Assembly: GCA_035552275.1 (NCBI GenBank)
Contig: DASZLR010000175.1
Coordinates: 1-12,681 of the forward strand
Direction of reading: 5' to 3'
From: DASVLX01 sp035552275
Lineage (GTDB): Bacteria > Actinomycetota > Actinomycetes > Mycobacteriales > Pseudonocardiaceae
DNA: 12,681 nt
Shown here: piece after piece, positions 1 to 9,640 of the stretch
Numbering within the stretch: position 1 is the stretch's first letter
How the letters are laid out: the number at the start of each line of letters is the position of its first letter
Translations under genes and position numbers: made by a program
The notes under the pieces: model-generated
Told to the model about the DNA's origin: nothing
Database searches by the model: none
Seen by the model: the letters and a program-made list of their open reading frames with translations, nothing else

Positions 1-1
1 G

Positions 2-472
2 CTGACGGTGGGCCTCAGCGTGCACCAGTCGTCCGACGGGGACCTCGTCTCGCGAGTGGTCCGAGTTCTCGACGACACCGGTCTCCCGCCCGCGAGCCTG
101 ATCCTCGGCATACCGGTCGAGGCGCTGCCGGCGACCGAGGCCGCGGACAACCTTCGGGTGCTGGCCAGCATCGGGGTGCACACCGCGCTGGACAACTTCG
201 GCACGGCGCCGGACGAACTGGCGCTACTGGAGGATCTGCCGGTGCGGTCGGTGCGCCTCGCCCGCCGGCTGGTCGAGCGGCAGGCACGGTCCATCGGTGA
301 TTCACCGCTGGCCGACGCACTGCTGGCGCTCAGCCGACTCGTTCACCAGGCCGGCGCGACGGTCATCGTGGACGGCGTGCACACCCAGGAGCAGGCCGAC
401 TGGTGGCAGGCGGCCGGCGCGGACTCGGCCATGGGCGATCTGTTCGGGGCCACCCGCGCACCCGGCGACTGA
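2..472 (+). CDS. EAL-domain protein, C-terminal part (5' end outside window), probably catalytically inactive
   Basis: The open frame runs in from the left edge, so the true start is upstream. The visible 156 residues follow the second half of an EAL (cyclic-di-GMP phosphodiesterase) domain: a VGLSVHQSS segment like the usual 'vsvNlS' strand, then LILGIPVEAL where active enzymes have 'lelEiTEs', then ALDNFGTAPDELALLEDLPV for 'lDDFGtGysSls.L..lp', VRSVRLARRLV for 'd.lKiDrsFv', and VIVDGVHTQEQ for 'viAEGVEteeQ'. Several metal-ligand positions are changed: the Glu of the ITE motif is lost, DDFG reads DNFG, the KID Asp is lost, and the Glu of AEGVE is Asp. The EAL motif itself lies outside the window. 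I infer a degenerate domain that could bind c-di-GMP or a protein partner rather than hydrolyse. Upstream domains (GGDEF, PAS) cannot be seen. Family is fairly sure; inactivity is inference from motif loss. Confidence 0.8.
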   Translation: MTVGLSVHQSSDGDLVSRVVRVLDDTGLPPASLILGIPVEALPATEAADNLRVLASIGVHTALDNFGTAPDELALLEDLPVRSVRLARRLVERQARSIGDSPLADALLALSRLVHQAGATVIVDGVHTQEQADWWQAAGADSAMGDLFGATRAPGD

Positions 473-534
473 TCACCAACGCGGCCACCTCAGCCCGGCT
501 ACCGTGGCACGGCCTGCCATGTCATTCTGTGGCC

Positions 535-1134
535 ATGAAGTCCAGACTGCACTTGGTCGGCGACGCCGCTGCGGATCAGCTGCTGGCCGACGATCCCTTG
601 GCGCTCCTGGTCGGGATGCTGCTGGACCAGCAGGTCACGATCGAGACGGCGTTCGCCGGCCCGAAGAAGATCGCCGACCGCATGGACGGGCTGTCGGTCG
701 AGCGGATCGCCACCGCCGACCCGGACGAGTTCGCCAAGCTCTGCGCGACGCCCCCGGCCATCCACCGATTCCCAGGGTCAATGGCCAAACGCATTCAGGC
801 GCTGTGCGCGTTCCTGTTGGAGCACTACGACGGCGAGGCCGACGGCGTCTGGCGGCAGGGCGGGCCTACCGGCGCCGAACTGCTGAAGCGGCTCAAGGCA
901 CTGCCGGGTTTCGGCGAGCAGAAGGCCCGGATCTTCCTGGCACTGCTGGGCAAACAACTGGACGTGCGACCGCGCGGCTGGCGGGAGGCCGCCGGCGACT
1001 TCGGCGTGGCCGGCTCGTACTGCTCGGTCGCGGACATCGTTGACAAGCCGAGCCTGGACACCGTTCGGGCCCACAAGAAGGCGGCCAAGGCGGCGGCAAA
1101 GGGTGGGCCGACGAAGGCCGGGCCGACGGCATAG
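535..1134 (+). CDS. HhH-GPD-type base excision DNA repair family protein
   Basis: This 199-residue protein resembles the small actinobacterial HhH-GPD family related to DNA glycosylases, which remove damaged bases. An N-terminal helical part carries LLVGMLLDQQV (about residues 23-33). The helix-hairpin-helix loop LPGFGEQKARIF begins at L123, with Gly125 and Gly127 forming the hairpin that contacts the DNA backbone. By simple alignment the position of the endonuclease III catalytic Lys reads Gln129 (Lys130 is next to it). I see neither the usual VDTH catalytic-Asp segment nor a C-terminal four-Cys iron-sulfur loop, so lyase chemistry is uncertain. The tail is Lys/Ala-rich (HKKAAKAAAK), a common nucleic-acid-binding extension. 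ATG 535 is chosen because the family-like sequence begins there and residues encoded upstream look non-coding; no clear Shine-Dalgarno is visible. It is convergent with the NTF2-like gene, with an 18-base gap. Confidence 0.85.
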   Translation: MKSRLHLVGDAAADQLLADDPLALLVGMLLDQQVTIETAFAGPKKIADRMDGLSVERIATADPDEFAKLCATPPAIHRFPGSMAKRIQALCAFLLEHYDGEADGVWRQGGPTGAELLKRLKALPGFGEQKARIFLALLGKQLDVRPRGWREAAGDFGVAGSYCSVADIVDKPSLDTVRAHKKAAKAAAKGGPTKAGPTA

Positions 1135-1152
1135 CACCTACCGACGCGGCAC

Positions 1153-1521
1153 CTATCCCAGCACATCGGGCTGGTCGACCACCCACAGCCAGCTGCCGTC
1201 CGGTTGCTGCCGGGCCACCTCGGCGGTCGCGCCGCCGGCGAGCCGGGTCGAGGTGAGCGCGATACCGCCCACCCGCAGCGGCGGCCGCTGCCCGATCGGC
1301 TCGAACCTCGGCCGGTTGGCCAGCAACCGTTGGTACACCTGGCGAATCTCGTCGCTGCCGGTGGCCGCGCCGCCATCGGGCAGCGCCAGCACCGCGCCCG
1401 GCTCGTAGAGCGCCACCAACCCGTCGACATCGCCGGCGTTGGCTCGCTCCACGAAGAACCGGCCCAGATCCTCCGGCCGCCGGGCCGGCTCGCGCGCCGG
1501 CCCACTGTCGGGTGTCGCCAT
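1153..1521 (-). CDS. NTF2-like / SnoaL-type domain protein
   Basis: This 122-residue protein has the pattern of the SnoaL-like/DUF4440 branch of the NTF2 superfamily. The first helix is DLGRFFVERANAGDVDGLVA, followed by LYEPGAVLALPDGG, a helix DEIRQVYQRLLAN, and curved-sheet strands ending in WLWVVDQPDVLG. The fold is a small alpha+beta cone that binds a ligand or does simple isomerase or hydrolase chemistry; the substrate cannot be told from sequence. ATG 1521 is preferred: the 27 extra in-frame codons to 1602 would cover the promoter of the divergent gene and do not look like this family. No clear Shine-Dalgarno precedes it. The gene is divergent from the YbjN-like gene, and a perfect GGTGCC inverted repeat lies 9 bases upstream of its start. 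Confidence 0.8.
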   Translation of the reverse strand: MATPDSGPAREPARRPEDLGRFFVERANAGDVDGLVALYEPGAVLALPDGGAATGSDEIRQVYQRLLANRPRFEPIGQRPPLRVGGIALTSTRLAGGATAEVARQQPDGSWLWVVDQPDVLG

Positions 1522-1529
1522 GCCGCGAT

Positions 1530-1545
1530 GGTGCCATTCGGCACC
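1530..1545. repeat. Inverted repeat GGTGCC-N4-GGCACC between divergent genes
   Basis: The two 6-base arms are perfect complements around ATTC. The repeat sits immediately upstream of the minus-strand NTF2-like start (1521) and just before or over the -35 region of the plus-strand promoter at 1544-1573. This position suits an operator for a dimeric regulator, or a hairpin in the 5' leader of the minus gene. Function is inference. Confidence 0.45.
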
Positions 1546-1573
1546 GACATCGAACGACCGAACGCGGTATGAT
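1544..1573 (+). promoter_or_regulatory. Candidate promoter for the YbjN-like gene
   Basis: CCGACA (1544-1549) and TATGAT (1568-1573) are separated by 18 bases and resemble housekeeping actinobacterial -35/-10 boxes (4/6 and 5/6 matches). The predicted transcript start is near 1580, giving a leader of about 50 bases before GTG 1629. The -10 box contains the in-frame ATG 1569, which argues that this ATG is not the translation start. Confidence 0.55.
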
Positions 1574-1628
1574 CTTGGTTGACCAGCCCCGTTCAACGGC
1601 ACTGTTCAACGACACCAAGGAGTCCCCG

Positions 1629-2045
1629 GTGGCCACGTGGCGAGACCTGGTGCACTACATCAAGTTCGACAGCAGCTACCGGGTGATCCGCGAGGAGCCG
1701 GACGAGATCAGGATTGAGTACAAGATCAGCCAGTACGCCGAGGACGACGAGGCCCGCACCCAGGTCATGATTCTCGCGCGCGAGGTGATGGACCGCAAGG
1801 AGGACTGGGTCCAGATCGCCACCCCGTTCGCCAAGGTCGACCAGGTCGACCTGCCCACCGTGCTCGCCGACATCGGCCTGAACTGTGTGGTCGGCGGCGC
1901 GGTCGTGATGGGCGAGTACCTGGTACTGCGGCATTCGCTGCCGCTGGCGAACCTCGACGGGAACGAGTTCGAGGACCCGTTGGAACTGGTCGCCAACTCC
2001 GCCGACGATCTTGAGGAACGGTTCGTCGGCGGCGACCAGTACTAG
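1629..2045 (+). CDS. YbjN-like domain protein
   Basis: This is an acidic 138-residue protein of one compact alpha/beta domain. It begins MATWRDLVHYIKF and continues with EIRIEYKI, a strand RTQVMILAREV, a strand DWVQIATPFAKVDQ, then LPTVLADI, GEYLVLRHSLPLANLD and a C-terminal acidic helix (SADDLEERFVGG). The pattern of short strands, 'W..i.tp.a' and 'y.vRh.lpL.nl' fits the YbjN/type III chaperone-like fold common in actinobacteria, where its role is poorly defined (peptide or protein binding is assumed). GTG 1629 is chosen because AAGGAG lies at 1617-1622 with ideal 6-base spacing. The longer ATG 1569 lies inside the candidate -10 box. The gene ends 7 bases before the convergent LysR gene. Family assignment is moderate; the CDS itself is near certain. 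Confidence 0.82.
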   Translation: MATWRDLVHYIKFDSSYRVIREEPDEIRIEYKISQYAEDDEARTQVMILAREVMDRKEDWVQIATPFAKVDQVDLPTVLADIGLNCVVGGAVVMGEYLVLRHSLPLANLDGNEFEDPLELVANSADDLEERFVGGDQY

Positions 2046-2052
2046 CCAGGTA

Positions 2053-2904
2053 TCAGCCGGCAGCCCTGATCGCGGCCTCGACGGCCTCCGACAGCGCGGC
2101 CACCGGCCCGGACAACACCGTGGACCGGGCGGTCAGCGCGAACTCGAGTTCGCCCAGTTCCGGCAGCCCGGCGTCCACCCCGAGCTCGGCCAGTCCGGCC
2201 GGAATCAGGCCGCGCCCGAACACGCACACGCCCAACCCGGCGAGCGCTGCGGCGCGCAACCCGTTCAGACTTCCGCTGGTGCAGGCGATCCGCCATTCCC
2301 GGCCGGCTCGGCGCAGCGCGTCCAGCGCCTGGGCGCGGGTAATGCTCGGCGTCGGGAAGGCGATCAGCGGCACCGGCGCCCCCGGATCGACCCACAGGTC
2401 CGGCGCGCCGACCCAGGCCGAGGGCTCCCGCCACATCAACCGGCCGTGCCGCTCGTCCGGGCGCCGCTTGGCGAGCACCAGATCGAGTTCGCCGGCGCGC
2501 AGCCGCTCGTGCAGCGTGCCGGACAGCTCCACCGTCAATTCCAGGTCGACCAGCGGATGACTCCGGCGAAACCGGCGCAGCACCCCGGTGAGCTGGCCCA
2601 GCACGAAGTCCTCGGAGGTGCCGAACCGCACCCGGCCGCGCAGCTCGGGACCGGCGAAGTAGGCCGCCGCGCGGTCGCCGGCATCCAGGATGTTGCGGGC
2701 GAACCCGGTCATCGCCTCGCCGTCGCCGGTCAGCTCGACGGAATGGGTGTCCCGCAGGAACAACTGCCGGTCGGTGGCCCGTTCCAGCTTGCGGACCTGC
2801 TGACTGACCGTGGACTGTCGCACGCCCAGCCGGCGCGCCGCCTGGGTGAAGCTGCGCGTCTCGGCCACCACCAGAAACGTCCTGAGCAGCACCGGATCGA
2901 ACAC
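2053..2904 (-). CDS. LysR-family transcriptional regulator
   Basis: The 283-residue protein has a classic LysR N-terminal winged helix-turn-helix at residues 1-60: FDPVLLRTFLVVAETRSFTQ, then AARRLGVRQSTVSQQVRKLE and RQLFLRD. The rest (from about residue 85) is the periplasmic-binding-protein-like effector domain. It contains RGRVRFGTSEDFV, LRAGELDLVLAKR and GLGVCVFGRGLIP. The GTG start at 2904 is constrained, since an in-frame stop lies five codons upstream. It is divergently transcribed from the bile acid:sodium symporter-family gene, the usual arrangement in which a LysR protein activates the neighbour in response to its substrate and represses itself. A T-N11-A dyad lies 12-26 bases from its start. 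The effector is unknown. Confidence 0.93.
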   Translation of the reverse strand: MFDPVLLRTFLVVAETRSFTQAARRLGVRQSTVSQQVRKLERATDRQLFLRDTHSVELTGDGEAMTGFARNILDAGDRAAAYFAGPELRGRVRFGTSEDFVLGQLTGVLRRFRRSHPLVDLELTVELSGTLHERLRAGELDLVLAKRRPDERHGRLMWREPSAWVGAPDLWVDPGAPVPLIAFPTPSITRAQALDALRRAGREWRIACTSGSLNGLRAAALAGLGVCVFGRGLIPAGLAELGVDAGLPELGELEFALTARSTVLSGPVAALSEAVEAAIRAAG

Positions 2905-2915
2905 CTCACCGGTAT

Positions 2916-2930
2916 ATCACACATCGTGAT
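2916..2930. promoter_or_regulatory. Candidate LysR-type binding box (ATCAC-N5-GTGAT)
   Basis: ATCAC (2916-2920) and GTGAT (2926-2930) form a perfect 5-base inverted repeat that fits the T-N11-A rule for LysR operators (T2917, A2929). It lies between the divergent LysR and transporter genes. It overlaps ATG 2929, which favours a downstream start for the transporter. It is a plausible shared operator for autoregulation and activation. Confidence 0.6.
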
Positions 2931-2988
2931 GACAGTGAGATCGCCTATCGTGGTTCTCAATCCGCGCAGGTGGGCGGACGATGATCGA

Positions 2989-4047
2989 GTGCAGTTGACG
3001 AATCCGCTGGCTCGCCTCCGCCTCGATCCGTTCATCGCGAGCATCGTCGGCGCCGCCGCGCTCGCCGTTGTGCTGCCGGTGCGCGGTGTTGGCGCGACGG
3101 CAGCGAACGACGCCACCACTGTCGCGATTGGACTGTTGTTCTTCCTGTACGGCGCGCGGCTTTCCACCGCTGAGACGGTGGCCGGCCTGCGGCACTGGCG
3201 ACTGCAGCTGGCCGTGCTCGTCGCCAGCTTCGTGATGTTCCCGCTGCTCGGCCTGACCGCCCGGCTGCTGGTGCCGACCGTGCTCACCCCGGCGCTCTAT
3301 GCCGGGGTCTTGCTGCTGTGCACGCTGCCCTCGACCGTGCAGTCCTCGATCGTGTTCACCTCGATCGCCAAGGGCAATGTCGCGGCGGCGATCTGCGCCG
3401 CCTCGCTGTCCAGCCTGGTGGGCATCGTGATCACCCCGCTGTTGATCGGTCTACTGGTCAGCGGCGGCGGCGCGGGCCTGTCCGCCGGCTCGATCACCGA
3501 CATCGTGCTGCGGCTGCTGGCGCCGTTCCTGGCCGGGCAGTTGGCCCGGCGGTGGATCGGCGGCTGGATCACCGCGCACCAGCGGCCGCTGCGGGTCGTG
3601 GACCGCGGCAGCATCCTGCTGGTGGTGTACACGGCGTTCAGCGCCGGTGTGGCGGCCGGCATCTGGCACCAGCTGACCGTGCCCAGGCTGGCCGCCGTGG
3701 TCGTGGTGAACCTGGCGCTGCTCGGGCTGGCCCTGGCGATCACCTCGGTCAGCGCCCGGCTGCTCGGATTCGACCGCGCCGACCGGATCACCATCGTGTT
3801 CTGCGGCTCCAAGAAAAGCCTCGCCGCCGGCCTGCCGATGGCCAGTGTGCTGTTCGCCGGCGCCGGATCGGGCGCGGTCGGGCTGATCGTGCTCCCGCTG
3901 ATGCTGTTCCACCAGATCCAGCTGATGGCCTGCGCCGCGCTCGCCCGCCGGTGGGCGCGCCAAGCAGCCCGAGAAGGCGCGCCGGAAGCTGGGCCAGAAA
4001 TGAAGCCGGTCAGCGAGCTCGCCGCTGGACGACCAGGCTCGCCATGA
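2989..4047 (+). CDS. Bile acid:sodium symporter-family membrane transporter
   Basis: The protein (352 residues from GTG 2989) is a polytopic membrane protein of the bile acid:sodium symporter/SBF-like superfamily. Hydrophobic segments include FIASIVGAAALAVVLPV, TTVAIGLLFFLYGARLS, LAVLVASFVMFPLLGL, YAGVLLLCTLPSTVQSS, NVAAAICAASLSSLVGIVIT and AAVVVVNLALLGLALAIT. The LLCTLPSTVQSSIVFTSIAKGN stretch and the late FCGSKKSLAAGLPMASVLF helix are strongly typical of this family and mark its ion and substrate site. Substrate is unknown; organic anions are a reasonable guess. Starts considered: GTG 2989 (weak GGACG upstream, normal GC3 from here on) and ATG 2929, which has no Shine-Dalgarno, overlaps the LysR box and has lower GC3 in its extra 20 codons. 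The gene's last 38 bases overlap the convergent TerC gene. The soluble, charged C-terminus is in this overlap. Confidence 0.9.
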   Translation: MQLTNPLARLRLDPFIASIVGAAALAVVLPVRGVGATAANDATTVAIGLLFFLYGARLSTAETVAGLRHWRLQLAVLVASFVMFPLLGLTARLLVPTVLTPALYAGVLLLCTLPSTVQSSIVFTSIAKGNVAAAICAASLSSLVGIVITPLLIGLLVSGGGAGLSAGSITDIVLRLLAPFLAGQLARRWIGGWITAHQRPLRVVDRGSILLVVYTAFSAGVAAGIWHQLTVPRLAAVVVVNLALLGLALAITSVSARLLGFDRADRITIVFCGSKKSLAAGLPMASVLFAGAGSGAVGLIVLPLMLFHQIQLMACAALARRWARQAAREGAPEAGPEMKPVSELAAGRPGSP

Positions 4048-4990
4048 CGGTGCCGGCCAGCACGACCGCGATCACCACCAGCGAGGACGCCGGGCCGAAC
4101 ACCGGAATGCCGACGATCACCTGCCGACCCGCCTTGAACGGGTTCCAGTCGTCGGCGAGCACGTCCAGGATCAGCTTGCAGCCGATGAAAGCCAGCAGCA
4201 CCGCGAGCCCGTAAGGCAGGCACACCAACCGGTTCAGCACCCCGCCGACCAGGAAGTACAACTGGCGCAAGCCCATCAGCGCGAACGCGTTCACCGCGAA
4301 CACCAGGAACGGCTGCTGGGTGAGCCCGAGGACGGCCGGAATGGAGTCGAGCGCGAACAGCAGATCGGTGGTCCCGATCGCCACCATCACCACCAGCATC
4401 GGTGTCACCATCAGCCGGCCGGCAGCGCCGACAGTGCGCACGAAGGACCGACCCTCCACATAGTCCTCGGTGACCGGCAGCACCCGGCGCAACGACCGCA
4501 ACACCAGGTTCTCCCGGAACTCGTCCTCCGACTCCCCCGCGCCGCGCCACACCCGGGCCGCGGCGATCACCAGGAACAGGCCGAACAGGTAGAACACCGC
4601 CGTGTAGCGGGACACCAGGGCCGCGCCGGCGATGATCAGCACCGCGCGCAGCGCCAGCGCCAGCACGATGCCGAACAGCAGCACCCGGTGCTGGTGGATC
4701 GCCGGCACCTTGAACGACGACACGATCAGCAGGAACACGAACAGGTTGTCCACCGACAGCGAGTACTCGGTGAGGTAGCCGGCGAAATACTCACCCGCGT
4801 GGCCGGCGCCGAAGAACACCCAGACCAGGGCGCCGAAGCCGACGGCGCAGGCGACGTAGAACGCGACCCGCCGGCCCGCTTCGGCCATGGTCACCTGATG
4901 TGGTGTGCGATCGACCACCAGAAGATCGCGGGCCACCAGCGCCAACAGGCCGGCGACGGTGGCCAGCCATGCCCACCAGGGCACGTTCAC
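4010..4990 (-). CDS. TerC-family integral membrane protein
   Basis: This 326-residue membrane protein matches the TerC/Alx family, associated with metal homeostasis (manganese or calcium export) and, by name, tellurium resistance. Two acidic family motifs lie in membrane helices: SLSVDNLFVF with Asp81-Asn82, and TTDLLFALDSIPAV with Asp209 and Asp215. A cytoplasmic loop (about residues 148-183) is rich in charged residues (GESEDEFRENLVLRSLRRVL). The N-terminal helix is WWAWLATVAGLLALVARDLL. Length is normal for the long TerC type. Translation starts at GTG 4990, with ACCTCC on the plus strand (GGAGGT on the coding strand) at 4998-5003 and 7-base spacing. The leader does not show the manganese riboswitch core often found before such genes. 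It converges on and overlaps the upstream transporter, and diverges from the hydrolase-ABC gene. Confidence 0.92.
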   Translation of the reverse strand: MNVPWWAWLATVAGLLALVARDLLVVDRTPHQVTMAEAGRRVAFYVACAVGFGALVWVFFGAGHAGEYFAGYLTEYSLSVDNLFVFLLIVSSFKVPAIHQHRVLLFGIVLALALRAVLIIAGAALVSRYTAVFYLFGLFLVIAAARVWRGAGESEDEFRENLVLRSLRRVLPVTEDYVEGRSFVRTVGAAGRLMVTPMLVVMVAIGTTDLLFALDSIPAVLGLTQQPFLVFAVNAFALMGLRQLYFLVGGVLNRLVCLPYGLAVLLAFIGCKLILDVLADDWNPFKAGRQVIVGIPVFGPASSLVVIAVVLAGTVMASLVVQRRAR

Positions 4991-5042
4991 CTGCGGGACC
5001 TCCGGTCCGTCGGCCAGAGGTCTCCGGTGTTGCCACGCAGCG

Positions 5043-5056
5043 CCATGGCTCCATGG
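5043..5056. repeat. Paired CCATGG sites (CCATGG-CT-CCATGG)
   Basis: Two copies of the 6-base palindrome CCATGG are separated by two bases. The site lies in the 115-base gap between the divergent terC and hydrolase-ABC genes, about 53 bases upstream of the terC start. It could form a hairpin in the terC leader or be a protein site. Function is unknown. Confidence 0.35.
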
Positions 5057-5065
5057 GTATCACAC

Positions 5066-5098
5066 GCTGAGGTTTTCTCAGCTCAGCCCCGATAGTGT
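5066..5098 (+). promoter_or_regulatory. Candidate near-leaderless promoter with an operator-like dyad
   Basis: GATAGTGT (5091-5098) resembles an actinobacterial -10 region placed 8-10 bases before GTG 5106, so the transcript would begin at or next to the start codon. The -35 region is weak (CTGAGG at 5067-5072, 18 bases upstream of GATAGT). It is embedded in a perfect hairpin GCTGAG (5066-5071), loop GTTTT, CTCAGC (5077-5082). A second overlapping CTCAGC copy follows at 5082-5087. The dyad over the -35 box suggests repressor control. All of this is inferred from spacing and symmetry. Confidence 0.4.
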
Positions 5099-5105
5099 CG
5101 GGGAC

Positions 5106-8090
<2,985 letters not shown>

Positions 8091-8092
8091 CG

Positions 8093-8971
8093 GTGACCGA
8101 GACCGATATCCACATCGGACAGTCGGGCAGTCATGGCGGCGCGGCCGGCTACCGCCCGGCACGCACGCTGCCGCTGCGGGTCGAGTTGGTCCGGCAACTC
8201 CGCCGCCGGCGGACCCAGATCAGCCTCGGATTCCTGGCGATCCTGCCGTTCCTGCTACTGATCGCGTTCAAGATCGGCAATGGCAGCGACAACCGCAACT
8301 CCGGCCAGTTGGTCGACCTGGCAACCGCCAGCGGCCCGAATTTTGTGGTGTTCGCGCTGTTCGCCTCGGCGGGCTTCCTACTGGTGGTGGTCGTCGCACT
8401 GTTCTTTGGCGACACGGTGGCCAGCGAGGCGTCCTGGTCGAGCCTGAAGTACCTGCTGGCGATCCCGGTCCCGCGCGGCCGATTGCTGCGGCAGAAGGCG
8501 ATCGTGGCTGGCGCGCTGTCGGTCGCCGGGCTGATCCTGCTGCCCGCGGTATCGCTGCTGGTCGGCGTGATCTGGTACGGCACCGGCGACATGGTCAGCC
8601 CGACCGGCGAGGCGCTGCCGTTCGGCGTCGCGGTCGGCCGGATCGCGCTGGCGGTGTGCTACCTGGCGATCAGCCTCGGCTGGGTGGCGAGCCTCGCATT
8701 GCTGTTCAGCGTCACCACGGACGCCCCGCTGGGCGCCGTGGGCGGCGCGGTGCTGGTGTCGATCCTGTCCGAAATCCTCGATTCGATCACCGCGCTCGGC
8801 GGCCTGCGCGAATACCTGCCCACCCACTACACCATGGCCTGGGCTGACCTGTTGTCCACCGACATCGACTGGGGCGACATGATTCGGGGTGTGCTGTCCG
8901 CACTGATCTACGGCGTGGTGTTCACTGCGCTCGCCGTTCGCCGGTTCCGTACCAAGGACATCACCAGTTAG
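8093..8971 (+). CDS. ABC-2-type transporter permease subunit
   Basis: This 292-residue protein is an ABC-2-family exporter permease and the obvious membrane partner of the ATPase at the end of the preceding fusion protein. A basic N-terminal segment (VELVRQLRRRR) precedes six predicted helices at about 43-60, 84-106, 137-161, 178-206, 211-230 and 265-283. Between helices 2 and 3, the cytoplasmic segment GDTVASEASWSSLKYLLAIP followed by VPRGRLLRQK is the characteristic ABC-2 coupling region. A small extracytoplasmic loop is DMVSPTGEALP. The start is GTG 8093 (better ribosome-site spacing) or GTG 8087, whose codon overlaps the fusion gene's TGA. No separate promoter is seen, so the two genes should be one transcript. 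It ends 10 bases before the convergent tetR gene, with no visible terminator in the gap. Confidence 0.92.
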   Translation: MTETDIHIGQSGSHGGAAGYRPARTLPLRVELVRQLRRRRTQISLGFLAILPFLLLIAFKIGNGSDNRNSGQLVDLATASGPNFVVFALFASAGFLLVVVVALFFGDTVASEASWSSLKYLLAIPVPRGRLLRQKAIVAGALSVAGLILLPAVSLLVGVIWYGTGDMVSPTGEALPFGVAVGRIALAVCYLAISLGWVASLALLFSVTTDAPLGAVGGAVLVSILSEILDSITALGGLREYLPTHYTMAWADLLSTDIDWGDMIRGVLSALIYGVVFTALAVRRFRTKDITS

Positions 8972-8981
8972 CGATACGAGC

Positions 8982-9572
8982 TCAATTCGGCCACAGCGTC
9001 CGGACGGCGTCGGGGAACCCGGCCACCCCGCGCGGCCCGAGCAAGGCCAGGTTGAACAGGAACCCCGGCAGGATCGAGAGGATCACCCGGGCGAGCACCT
9101 CCGCCGGCGCCCCGATCCAGGTCCCGGTCTGCTGGCGCTCGCGGACGAGTCCGGCCATGTCCTGGCTCATGCCCAGCGTCGCCGCCTCCAGCCGTTCGGC
9201 CAACGCCGGATTGCGCAGGGCCTCGGACCAGACCATCAGCGCCAGGCTGGCGAGCTGTCGGTCGCGATGCCGCTCGATCACCGCCTCCAGCAGCTTCGCC
9301 AGCACCTGACCGACCCCGCACTCGCCATCGTCGCTGGTCAGCGCGGCGCGTAGCAGCTCAGTCACGTCGTCCAGGTTCTGGGCGGCGACGCCCACGATCA
9401 TGTCCTCCTTCTTGGGGAAGTACCGGTAGACGGCGCCCGCGGACTTACCGGCTTCGGCGAACACGTCCTGCATGGACGTGCGATGAAAGCCGTTGCGAGC
9501 GAAGCACCGGCGCGCCGCCGCCAGAATCTCGGCGCCCTGGTCGTCCTTGTACTGCTGGCTCACCCGCGGCAC
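8982..9572 (-). CDS. TetR/AcrR-family transcriptional regulator
   Basis: This 196-residue protein has a TetR DNA-binding domain at residues 8-60: AEILAAARRCFARNGFHRTS, MQDVFAEAGKSAGAVYRYFP and KKEDMIVGV. A helical ligand-binding and dimerisation domain follows, with ERHRDRQLASLALMVWSEAL and ARVILSILPGFLFNLALLG. GTG 9572 is preferred because AAGGA (coding-strand GAGGAAGGACGG) sits 6 bases upstream and its TetR-like sequence starts MPRVSQQYKDD. GTG 9599 would add nine residues and lacks a ribosome site. The gene is divergent from the CMD-CMD-propeller operon. A dyad overlapping its own -35 box predicts autorepression and repression of the operon. It converges on the ABC permease; control of that operon is possible, but the same dyad was not seen before it. 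Confidence 0.93.
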   Translation of the reverse strand: MPRVSQQYKDDQGAEILAAARRCFARNGFHRTSMQDVFAEAGKSAGAVYRYFPKKEDMIVGVAAQNLDDVTELLRAALTSDDGECGVGQVLAKLLEAVIERHRDRQLASLALMVWSEALRNPALAERLEAATLGMSQDMAGLVRERQQTGTWIGAPAEVLARVILSILPGFLFNLALLGPRGVAGFPDAVRTLWPN

Positions 9573-9611
9573 GGGCCGTCCTTCCTCGCTGGTTGACACC
9601 CGACGACCACA

Positions 9612-9640
9612 AGCCTACCGTTAAAAAAAGCGGATGTCCG
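9612..9640 (-). promoter_or_regulatory. Candidate tetR promoter
   Basis: On the minus strand CGGACA (plus coordinates 9635-9640) and TAGGCT (9612-9617) are spaced by exactly 17 bases, a good actinobacterial -35/-10 pair. The predicted transcript start is near 9605, leaving about 33 leader bases that hold the GAGGAAGGA ribosome site before GTG 9572. Confidence 0.6.

Noticed and set aside
825..1636. Long minus-strand frames over the HhH-GPD and NTF2-like genes
   Set aside because: They are GC-rich shadow frames of the genes in the correct frames, with arginine-rich low-complexity translation.
2011..2988. N-terminal extension of the transporter frame back to 2011
   Set aside because: The extension runs antisense through the LysR gene and translates to Gln/Arg/Pro-rich sequence with no domain; the membrane protein begins near 2989.
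3297..4550. Long minus-strand open frame of 417 codons across the transporter and terC genes
   Set aside because: It is a shadow of two well-supported membrane-protein genes, with Arg/Ala/Pro-rich translation and no family resemblance.
4991..5105. Manganese (yybP-ykoY) riboswitch before the TerC gene
   Set aside because: These often precede terC/alx genes, but the minus-strand leader lacks a recognisable GGGGAGUAG-type core and the conserved paired loops. Only the CCATGG pair and the GCTGAG hairpin are present.
4905..5105. N-terminal extension of the fusion gene upstream of GTG 5106
   Set aside because: It overlaps the divergent terC gene and the intergenic region, and the membrane anchor and Tat-like motif begin naturally after 5106.
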